Shown one piece after another: positions 32,207-44,200 of a DNA stretch of 64,000 nucleotides (the stretch's first letter is position 1; every line of letters starts with the position of its first letter). This stretch comes from Akebia trifoliata. Lineage: Eukaryota > Streptophyta > Magnoliopsida > Ranunculales > Lardizabalaceae. The position numbers and the translations under genes were made by a program. The notes under the pieces were generated by a model that had not been told where the DNA came from, did not search any database, and saw only the letters and a program-made list of their open reading frames with translations. The DNA is taken from the NCBI GenBank assembly GCA_017979445.1, contig CM030705.1, forward strand, positions 13,261,540-13,325,539, in the 5' to 3' direction.

Positions 32207-35200
32207 CTATCGAAATTCAGCGATTTCAAACACTCGTGCAGTTCCATCCAGTGAAACTGAGACAATGAACTCCCCATGGGAAGACACGGATAAAGACTGA
32301 ATAGCATCAGAGTGCCCATAGAATGTCTTCACACAATCCCCCGAAAGGCTGTCCCAGACACGTACTTTCCCATCTACACAACCTGTAGCAATGTAACGAG
32401 ACGCCCCCAGCCATGCTAAGCATGCTACACCTTCCTGCTCACAAAAAAGATCAATAAATTAACCTAAGTTTGATGATCAAAATAACTAGAATTGATTTGC
32501 CCAAAATCACTTTAGTGATCCAGAAGAGCTATGATGTGTATTTTTCTTGATCATCAAAGCCTATCTAAAAATTTTGGGGTCCAGCTGAATGAATCATATT
32601 CCTTCGTACAATTCTGTTTAATGCACTGTCGATCATGAAATACTTAAATATTTAGTGTATTTTAGCATATTTAGGTCACCTTAATTTTTATTGAGAGCTG
32701 CTATCGGCACCTCAACTTTTACTTATTACGACCCCAATTTCTTAAATTATTTATCACTTCAATTAACGTTTAAAACACACTCTTCAAACATTATAAAGGT
32801 TTGATTCAAATAATAATCTCAACATTATAACACTGTTCAAAAAAATTCAGTAGTTGTTCACAATTTTGATTAGGCCCGTATAAAATCCAAACAATAGAAA
32901 TCTAGTGAGAAAAAAAAAAAAGACACCAGAGAGCTTCTATTGGAACCCCAACTTTTACTTATTTTTAATCGTACATGTATTTTCTTTATTTTTAATTGTG
33001 GTGTGATAAGTAAAAGCTGGGTTGCCATTAGCAGCTCTCTTTTTATTAGGCTTAAGGGAAGCAATGATTTAACAAGTCATAAGATAACTCGAGCTTTCGT
33101 GATTATGATGAAACAGTTGTCATGCAGAAATGATGATTTAAAATGTAATTGAGGGTAAACCCTCAACTCACCTCATGATCACACGTGCAGCGCGGTGACG
33201 AATGCTGCAAATCCCAAATGATGAGCTTCTGATCCATGCCCCCAGTTGCAACCCAAGGAAAGCTGTGAAACAACATTGAAACAGTGGGAATGGTTTTCTA
33301 AATAACAATCTTCAAGGGTAGAATTATTGTAGAGAAGATTCGAAAACTCATAAATAAACCAAGAATTAAAGATCCAACCTTTCAAATGTAACATTTAAAA
33401 AAAAAGAGTGCTATAAATCAGATTATAGCAGCAACTAATAAAGAGAATTTGAGACGAAGTGAGAACTGATCAACACCCTAAGGGAAGATTTCAAAGACTG
33501 CCAACAGAGCAATGTCCGTACCTTATCACCATTGAATATTGTTTTTATTTCATAGTAAACACCATTAAAGCTTGGCACTACAATTTTCATTAGCACTATT
33601 TGTGTCAAACTTACGTGTTCATTCCATTTAAGTGGCACCCTGACTATCAATAACAACAACAAAAAGAACATAATACGACATTTTTATGCAAATTTCTCTA
33701 ATATTTATTAGACAAGCATTCAATGGAACCATTTACATTTCACCATTATTGCAAAAGAAATAAAGATAAAACAAGATCCTTCAGGTATTTTACTTTGAGA
33801 ATTTCAGAAGTTATAGATCCTCCAAAATTAAAAATAGGTAATCCAAGATATGACCATACCTTGGAGAGTGTCCAACGCACTCAATTGAGTCAGAGTGAGC
33901 AGTCAGAGAACTAATCACCTACAAAAGCCGGAAGAATGTGTATGAGCCTTCAGTCTTTGCTTCAGAAAAATTTTCTACATCATCCAATACTTAATGCTAA
34001 TAGGAAACAAGACAACAATTACAAATAGCATAACGACACAAAGAAAGTGAAGAACTAATGGGAGTAATACACCAGCACAACAAAATGGACATAACTAAAT
34101 ATTTGAGAAATTAGCACAAGCTTTAAAATACTAGTATCTTTTTATTTTATTTATATTTATATTTATATTTTTTGTTGTGTAAGGTGGACTTGAACCCACA
34201 ACCTCAAAGTAGCTTTGCAATGTGTCAAACCAAACTGAGCTATTAAGCCCAAAATCCAAGCATGTTGGCAGGATACAGCCATTGCAAGCCTACAATAGTT
34301 GTTGAGCAGCCCATACTAACTGCTCCTCACTATCTTGCTTGTGGTGGACAACCTTAGCAAGGCCACCACCCTGACCCCATGGGCACCCTCAACAACTAAA
34401 TAGTCATGCCTTTTGCATGTTTGGTTGTGGGCCCCATCTAGGTGTATCTTTCTTGGATGGACTTTAGTGGCGGTGACATTTGGTCCCACTAATATTAAGA
34501 ATATTATTAATTGAAATTCAACCAAAAAAGAGAAGCCAAGTTCGATAACCAACACCATTTAGAAAAGGAATATAGACGAGATTTACCAAGAAAAAAAGAA
34601 ATAGTATCCAAAGTGGGCTGTGACTAGTCTACACACACAACCTTATGAAAGTTATGAGTGACCACCGGGAACTTACTATCAGATCCATTTATCCTACCAA
34701 CATGAGTAAAATAATGGTTATGTATTGTGTCAAATATCTTCAACATCTATTAAGGACTCCATCCCTCCCTGGCCAAGAAAAGATGCTATAATGCCAATAA
34801 AGGAAAAGGCTTTCCACTTGGACGGTGGAGAAAATCTTTGTAGTTGGTTTGTCTTAGACTTGGCAGATGAGATGGAGGACCCAAACACCTCATCATCCCT
34901 TCATGTGGCGAGCTTCTGTCACAGAGGTGAGGTCCCAAGTTGCCCCTCAAGCCCACCAACTAACTCAGCTTCCATGCGTACGAAAAAACTTGTTTATTAA
35001 GAGTTAGAATTTACACTACTTAGTTAGAATTTACATGGATTTTTAGACAAAAATAGAGAGAAGAAACTAAGAACGAAAATAAATCAGACCTAAAAGATTA
35101 CAATGGGAGCAAGGGAGGGATCATACCTTCCCAGTTATTATGTTCACTATATGGACAGAACCATCCTTTGATCCAGTAACAGCCAGAGTAGAATCAGAGC

Positions 35201-38200
35201 TTATTGTCAAGCATGTCAGTCCTTCGGTATGATATGGATGACCTAGAGCAAAGACAACATTAAAAATCTATAACAGCAATAAAAATCTAATCAGTAGTAT
35301 CAGCCAATTTTCCAATTGACCATATCTATTACATATATCAACAGTTACAAAGTTAAAGCATGAATTCACCAACATGGAACAAAAAGAACTTAGGCCCTTC
35401 TTGGCATAACCACAAATCATGGTAACTTGGCATTAAAAAAAATGCACGCAAATGGTGCTTGGATGCCCTCCGCAAATCGTCTCAAATATTACACTGGTTT
35501 TGGTTTCCCTCCTTCAATAGCAAATCGTTGTAAAGTTTTCAACACCTCGGCAAATTCCCCTAACAAAACACAACTTTGCCGTCCAAAAAACAAATTTACT
35601 GCAGTGGACTGGAAAGTTTTGAGTGTTGCAATTTTTTGCAGCATAAGACTTGGTGAATTTACAGAGATTTGCAAGCATGCCAAGAAGGGCCTTAACAAAT
35701 ACAAACTTTCCAACATTAACTTGAAGATATACCTTTAACAACATGTATGTTCTCCCCACTTCTTGGGTTCCATATCCTCAATGAGGCATCATCCGAACCA
35801 GTACAGATTGTTTTACCTGCCGCAATAAGTGAAACCAAAGAGTCACTTAAATTTATATCTACAAAGAAGATTTTAAAAAAATCTTTGAAAAAAAAAAAGA
35901 AGAAAAACAATGTTTAACTAATAGGTTTGAGTGGTACCATCAGGAGTAAAATCACCACAAGTGACACTGCTACCATGACCCGAAAACATATTTAGATAGG
36001 CACTTTTGTCAGCATTCCACATCCAAACAGTGGAATCCTCTGAACCTGCCAAGATCAGATGTCCTCTCGGATGCCACTTCACCCACTGAGCAAGATATAT
36101 AGTTCAGATCCCAACTTTCCTTTTGTATAAGCATTACGCTATAACCGAAGATATGTTAAAGATTGGGCATTTTAGAAACATCTCCCTGTTAAATCGGTAA
36201 TATTAGGTTTACCCCCTTTCAAAATGCAAGATTGGGTTTACCCCCTTGACCTTAAGTCAAAGTTAACGGTGAAATTTTGAATTTTTAAAAAAATGTTCTT
36301 CAAATACTTAAATTACAAAATCAAAATTTGGGGGGAAAAGGTCAAAATTTCACTGTTAAATCATCAAGAAAAAGCAAAGCAACGATGACTTACGGTCAAG
36401 GGGGGCAAACCTAATATCACCAATTTAACAGGAGGTGTTCCTAAAATACCCTTAAAGATTCACCTCGATGCCTGCTCCAGGACCCTCAAGTGTGCACTTG
36501 AGAGTATATGAAGATACGTCCCATACTTGAATAAGTCCATCAAAGCTTCCAGAAGCAAGTAACTGCCCATCAGAACTGAAGGCCAAACAAGAAACCGAAT
36601 CCTTATGGCCTGCAGAGAGAAAGAAATAGATTGAACCAGTTTAGCGAGAAGAAAATAGAGCAAAACATTTGGACCCTTGGAGCACCTATTCACCTAAAAC
36701 TGTTCTTAGTTGTACTGTAGACATACCTTGGAGCTCTTGAGCCCAATCTCCTTGACCAATCTTCCATAGAAATCCCTTATCATCTCCACCTCCCGTTGCC
36801 ACCAGAATTGGATCTGTAGGACTGCACACAACTGCATAGACTTCGCCTGTGCCACGGCACATAATAATTTAAAAATAAAAAGAAGCCAATACGAGAAATT
36901 TTTCTGTGTAAAACCCAAAGACTTAAACTACATGAGAAATTAAATGTTCTCATATCCATATCCCAACATATGGTTCCAACCGAAACGATCCAATTAAGTG
37001 TGACTGAGATAGCAGATGGTGCAATATTTAGGTAGAACATTAGCATGGATCCAAACTCATTGACGATTGGTAAAAACAGATAAGAAACAGAGCAATTCTA
37101 GTGAGAGAGATACTCACAAGGTGCAGCCAGGAAAAGGGAAGCAAAAAAAAAAGGGACAAATTTTAATGGATGGTGCCAAGTCATAAATGAAAATACAACA
37201 TTTAAGATAAAATATGAAACCGATTGAAGAAAAGCCCTTCTAAATGAATTCCCAATACGTTAAGAGAAACAAAGGCCCGAGCAAAAACCATAGCCTTCAC
37301 CTTCATGACGATATGTGCATTCTGTTTTTTCAGATGCGCCAGCAAAGGAGAAAAGGAGATAATATACAAAAGAATGTTTTTAATTGGGGAAGCAAAGGCC
37401 TTGGAGTGCCAATCTTTGACTATGGATAGAACATCCTTAGACATCAGTCATCTATATCAGAATGGATCAAGGAATCCCAAATATACCAAGAAATAAGGCA
37501 ATGGACAAGAAAGTGTTCCACTGATTCTTCACTTAAAAAGGGGAAAAAACGAAGCAAAACCTATTTGGGGTAGAAAATACAATTCTTAAGTGATTAACCA
37601 TCAAGATGCGATTCATAGAAAGAAATTGACTGATTCCAAGGGACTTTAATTGGAAACTTGATAAGCACCACATCCTCATCAGAGTTGTTAACATAGGGAC
37701 CTCACTAAGAAGTATCTAGGAGGGAATCTCATGTAAGAGATCCACTTTCTCATATTCACCCCAAATGCACATCTACCTTGAATTGAGAAGCAAAGAACCA
37801 GTGTAATCAATCTCATAGTCATTAATACATCGCCTGATTCAAATTCCAAGAAATCTCATTTTCATTGGGAATCAAGTTATCAAAAACAAGAGCCTCTTTT
37901 CTTTTAGCAAAAGCATAAATGGAGGGACAAGGAGCCTCATTTTTAGCCTTTCCCTCACTCTTTTGGAGCCTTCAACATGCACCGAAGATTTCCTATTTGG
38001 TGTTGTCATTGATCTATGTAGCAACTTTCCAAACCATTTCAATTGACTCTTGACTCTCAACAAGAGGAGAATTACATTTCCCTTTTTTAGGCAATTGTCT
38101 CCCTTACATCATATACTTCAACCAATGGTAAAATGAAGAACCTCTAATGATGTTTTTTTAAGTAGGAACCTTCAATGCTCAGAAGTTAAATTATCCATCT

Positions 38201-41200
38201 CTTGTGTATGAAAAACAACAAAAGCAAATAGGACAATAAAGTAGTAGGCTAGTAGCTTAATGGGACCTACTCCATACCAGTCTAAGTCTTGAAGAGAAGC
38301 AAACATCAAATTTGGAACCAAGGTTCATGGGTGGCATAAAGATGAGGTTAAAACCACTTACAAGAGCCAAGTGTAGAAAGGTATCATGAAGGGGTTGGAA
38401 GAATTGAACAAAGACCTGTCCCCATAGTTGGAAAAGATGACAGGTTTAGATTTTGGGAAGATTGTCAGAGTGTTGTCTCTCTTTAAGTCTCAATATCCTA
38501 ATTTATTTGTCATTTCCAATAAAAACATGTTGATCCTCAATTTTCTGGTTTGCACAGATAATAAGAGGTCCTAGGACCTCCATTTTAAAAAGAATTACAA
38601 TAACTGGTAGATGAATTTTGTGGCGATTTTTTTTCCATTGCATCTATGATATCTCCATTTCTCATAGTGATGAGAATAAGCAAGTGTTGAAGAAGAAACA
38701 AGATGGCTCATTTTCTGTTGACATTCATAGCGTTAAAGAAAATGAAGCTCAGAATAGGCAAGGAAATCAAGCTCAGAATAAGCTGTCAGATTTGTAAAAT
38801 ATTGTAAATTGATCTCTAGTTATTTGTTTCCTTATTTGTAAATGATTAAGCTTAATCATAGGCAGTAGAACAGGATCTTAATGTGTTACAATCAGTATAA
38901 GATTGTAACCTCTGTTGGTTTTGAGAATTAATTCAAAGTTGTTTCATTCACACTTTATTTTCTTTCATGGTATCAGAGCATAACTTGGGTATCAAAACAA
39001 ACCACAACAGCAAACCCTAAGCTGACTTCCATGGGAGACGAGAGAGAAAGAAGCACGAGTTCAGGTGCAAAATGGGATAATCCCAATCATCAACTTTACC
39101 TTCACCATTCAGATCAACCCGATGCTGTCCTTGTGCCACAACCCCTGGTCGAAGACAACTATAGCACATGGAGCCAATCCATGACTATGGCTTTGACAGT
39201 CAAAAACAAAATTGGACTCATAGATGGTTCAATCAAGGAGCCTGATGAGAAGAATCCAGAAGAACGTCAACAATGGAATCGCTGTAATAATTTGGTCAAG
39301 ACTTGGCTCCTAGGATCGATGTCTAAAGAAATTGCTAGCAGCGTCATCAATTGCAAGGATGCCAAACAGATGTGGCTCAATTTGCAAGACCGATTCTCAC
39401 ATGTGAACATGGTTCAATTGTTCAATGTTGAGAACCGGATTCATGACTGTGTGCAAGGTAACATGTCTGTAGGATCTTATTTCACAAAACTGAAAGGTTT
39501 ATGGGATGAGCGTGATGCACTTTGTACCTTTCCAACCTGCACTTGTGGATCAATCAAAGAAGTGACTGCATATTTAGAGACACAGATGGACCTTAATGAG
39601 TCGTATGCAGGTGTTCGCAGCAACACTTTGCTACAGGATCCGTTACCCATGGTAAACAAGGCATACTCACTGATTCTTCATCATGAGAAACAATTGGAGG
39701 TGACAACCGGAAAAAGCCATAGTCAACCAGATGCTGCTGTTTTTTGCCGTAAAGGACTCAAGACGTGAGTCTGAAGGTGAATCAAAATATTCTAGATGTA
39801 ACAGAACGAACCACACAACTAAAAATTGTCGTGCACATCTCAAATGCACCTTTTGCGATTGGAAAGGACATACGGTTGAATATTGTGGCAAAAAGAAAGT
39901 GGCAACTGAGGCTGAATCTAATGCAACAATTTCCAAGGGAAATCAAGTTGCATTGACTGAAAGAAAGGAGATGAACTTTCCCTTCACAGTTGAAGAGAGC
40001 AAACAAATACTAAACATGTTGAAAACTATAAACCTTCTTCTGCCAACGATGTTAGTAATTTCCCAACTCATGATGAACTTTCAGGTAAAGTTTTCTCACT
40101 TATCTCTAATGGTAAGAGGAGTACATGGATTTTGGACAGTGGGTTCACAGATCATATGATTTGTGATCAAAATTTGCTCACGTATTCAAAACCCGTTAAT
40201 GACCGTACTGTGGAATTGCCAAATGGCTCAGTGGCACAAGTGACTCACATTGGCAAAGTTGTTATGTCTCCTGATTTGATTCTTGATAATGTTTTGTGTG
40301 TCCCATATTTCCGATTGAATTTAATTTCAATTAGCAAATTGGCCTCTGATTCATCTTGCATGACCATTTTTCTAAGTCAATTTTGTGTCATTCAGGACCT
40401 ACGCTCGGGGAAGATGATTGGGACTGGAATTGAACGGGGGGGGTCTCTACTATCTTGATCAAGCCAAGAAAGGAACATACAACCATACCCAACTTCCCAA
40501 CCCGAATCTCTGGCATCAACGCCTTGGACATCCTTCAGCCAAAGTCTCTCAGTTATTTCCTTTTTCACATTTCAAAAATAAGTCTTGTAATACCTACAAG
40601 TGCTTAATTTGTCCGTTGGCTAAACAAACACGGCTTCCATTCCCTTTAAGTTCCATTACTACTACATCTCGTTTTGATTTGATTCATGTTGATATTTGGG
40701 GTGGTTATAAGATTGCTTCAATTTCGGGTGCAAAATACTTTCTTACTATTGTTGATGATCACACTAAATGCACATGGATTCATCTTATGAAACACAAATC
40801 AGATACTAGGGATCTTCTAGTAAACTTCATCAACATGGCAGAAAATCAATTCAATTCCAAAGTCAATGGCTCTGAATTCAAACTTGAAAGTTTTTATGCA
40901 CAAAAAGGTATAATTCATCAAACTAGTTGCATCAATACTCCACAACAAAATGGAGTTGCCGAACAAAAACATAGACATTTGCTAAATGTGGCACGTGCTT
41001 TGCTTCTTCAAGCTGGCCTTCCTAAACAATTTTGGAGTGATGCTATTCTTACTTCAGCATATCTCATAAATCGAACACCCACTCCTCTTCTCCAAGGAAA
41101 AACCCCATATGCAAAATTGTTCAACAAAATTTCAAATTATTCCCATTTACGAGTATTCGGTTGTTTGTGTTTTGTTTCTACTCATGCACAAAATCGTTCA

Positions 41201-44200
41201 AAGTTTGATCCTCGAGCATCGCAATGTATCTTTCTTGGATATCCCTATGGGCAAAAAAAGGTATCGAGTCTTTGATCTTGTTCAAAAAAAGGTAATGGTT
41301 TCAAGAGATGTTATTTTCTTTGAAACCACATTTCCTTTCCATATCACTGCATCTCTTAATAATTCTGATAAACCACAATTTTGGTTCTCAAATAATGACC
41401 CATCTTTAAGTTTTGATATAGATTCTTTGTCCAAGCCCAATTCTTCTTTTCCTTCTCTAAATGGGCCTTCCTCTCTCACAAGTCCAAATGAACAACCAAC
41501 TCTCACTACACCCACAACTGACCAACTTCTCCCATCTCTTCTCTAAAACACATACCAAATGTTACAACATCATCACTATCCATCATCCAAACTATTACCA
41601 CTCCATCGCAGTCACCAATTGCACCCATCCAACCACTTTGACGCGGCAACCATTCCATCACAACTCCTCAATATTTGCAGGACTTTCATATCGAGATGAG
41701 CCTCCCTTCAAGGTTTGAACCGACGTCGTCCACGAATCTGGTCAAAACTTCAAGTACTGCTCATCCTCTTTCTAAATTCTTATCTTATGATAAACTTTCT
41801 CATATTCACAAAATATATACTACTCAACTCACCCTCCTCAAAGAACCCACAAGTTTTTCACAAGCTGACCAAAACCCAAAATGGTGTGAAGATATGCAAC
41901 ATGAGATAGCTGTTTTACAAGCTAATAGGACTTAGAGTTTGGTGTCGTTGCCACCCCATAAGCGGTCAATCGGCTGCAAGTGGGTGTATAAAAAAAAATT
42001 GAAGGCCGATGGGACAATAGAAAAATATAAGGCCCGGTTGGTGGCAAAGGGTTACAATCAAGTCAAAGGGGTAGATTACAAGGAAACTTTTGCCCCGGTG
42101 GCCAAAATGGTAACCGTACACATCTTACTTAGTGTGGCAGCCTTGTGTGGTTGGCATCTACATCAATTAGATGTTAACAACACATTCTTGAATGGTTATC
42201 TTAATGAAGAAGTATACATGTCCTTGCCTCCTGGTTTCGGACGAAAGGGGGAGAAATGTTTTTGCAAACTTCACAAATCTCTGTATGGATTGAAACAAGC
42301 TTCTAGACAATGGTTTATCAAGTTGTCTAGTGTACTCAAAGCCGCAGGATTCCATCAGTCTCTGTCTGACTATTCTTTATTCGTCCGAAGTCGTCAAAGT
42401 AGCTTTTTGGCATTACTAATATATGTTGATGATGTGATATTAGTTGAGAATGATTTGCAGGACACAAAAAACACTAAGTTTTTCTTGTCCAAGCAATTTA
42501 AACTTAAGGACTTGGGGCAACTCAAATATTTCCTTGGCATAGAGGTTGCAAGATCACAACATGGAATAAGTTTGTAGCAACGAAAATATGCCTTAGAAAT
42601 TCTAGATGATGCTGGATTCTTGGGTGTTAAACCTTCTCGGTTTCCTATTGAACAGAACATGTCACTCACACAATCCAATGGAAAGCTTTTGGATGATGCA
42701 TCAACATACAGAAGGTTAGTTGGGAGGTTAATCTACCTGACATTAACTAGGCCGGATCTGACTTATGCTGTACATGTGCTGAGTCAATTTATGGACAAAC
42801 CTCGGCAACCACATCTGGAAGTAGCTCATAAAGTGCTCAATTATATCAAACAAACACCTGGGCAAGGTATTTTATTGCCATCTACAGGTTCAATTCAGTT
42901 ACAAGCATTTTGTGATGCTAATTGGGCTCGCTGCAAGGACACAAGAAGATCAATTACAGGCTATTGTATTTTACTTGGTCAAGCACCAGTTTCTTGGAAG
43001 ACCAAGAAACAGACAACGATATCTCGTTCGAGCACAGAAGCAGAGTATCGCTCTATGGCTACTACATACTACGAAATTACATGGTTGAAAAACATTTTGA
43101 AAGACTTGAAGATAAACCACACAGCCAGTAACTTTGTTTTGTGATAATCAAGCAGCTATGCACATAGCATCAAATCCAGTTTTTCATGAGTGAACTAAAC
43201 ACATAGAAATAGACTGTCATTTAGTACGTGAGAAAATTCAAGAAGGAATGATTCGGACAGCCTATATTCGAACCACAAATCAGCCGACAGATTTATTTAC
43301 TAAGCCATTAAGCTCCACACAGTTCGAAGCCTTACTTAGCAAGTTGGGTGTCATTAACATACACTCCAATTTGAGGGGGAGTGTTAAAGGAAATGAAGCT
43401 CAGAATAGGCAAGGAAATCAAGCTCAGAATAAGCTGTCAGATTTGTAAAATATTGTAAATTGATCTCTAGTTATTTGTTTCCTTATTTGTAAATGATTAG
43501 GCTTAATCATAGGCAGTAGAACAGGATCTTAATGTGTTACAATCAGTATAAGATTGTAACCTCTGTTTGTTTTGAGAATTAATTCAAAGTTGTTTCATTC
43601 ACACTTTATTTTCTTTCACATAGGGGTCCATTTTCCCAACATTCTTCATTTTGGGCTCTATCAGTCCATCCCAAGTGGCTTTATTTTCTTTGTCTGCTAC
43701 TTTGATAAGACCATTGTAGACTTTTTCCCCACGTGCAAAAAAATCGAAAATCACCTCTGCATCCACTGCAAGTTTGCATTTTCTATTTAGTTTTAGTTCT
43801 TTAGCCTCTTTGTATCTATTGGATCCCTCCTTGTTTCATGTTTTTACTTTCCCAGAGCTGGAACACCTTGAATTTTGTCTCTAGAGTTAAGCCCCCTAAT
43901 GAGAATAACCATGTTCACAATTTTTTAAGGCCTTTGGAATGATATAAGAGAACCTTAGATGAAGAGGGAAACTCGATCCCCACCTTCAATCTTAGAATTA
44001 AAGCTTCATTATTATGATGGACTAAGATTTATAAGAAATTTTAGAGCCTTATCTTTTTTAGGATTATATCTTCAAATTGGATTGCATGATATTTGGTGAA
44101 AGTTAAAACTGGTTTTCCTTCTATAGTTCTTCCGCATCAGCCTTTCCCATGGGACTGGTCTATTTTACCACCTTTGTATTCTCGCTTCTTTTAAAATATT

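Larger units (their letters stand above)
38731..43618 (+). mobile_element. Full-length Ty1/copia retrotransposon, inactivated
   Basis: This 4888-bp element has two 237-bp LTRs and a perfect target duplication CATAG (38726-38730 and 43619-43623). It has a tRNA-Met-type primer site right after the 5' LTR and a GAGGGGGAG polypurine tract right before the 3' LTR. I count four differences between the LTRs (about 1.7%), so it is fairly young. The domain order gag, protease, integrase, RT, RNase H is that of copia. It lies in the LINE relic inside AAMP intron 3, antisense to AAMP. Confidence 0.95.

Noticed and set aside
34139..34250. Possible tRNA gene on the minus strand in AAMP intron 8
   Set aside because: A and B boxes and a T-arm are present but the acceptor stem does not pair and an ATAAATAT-rich tail follows. 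It is a SINE head.
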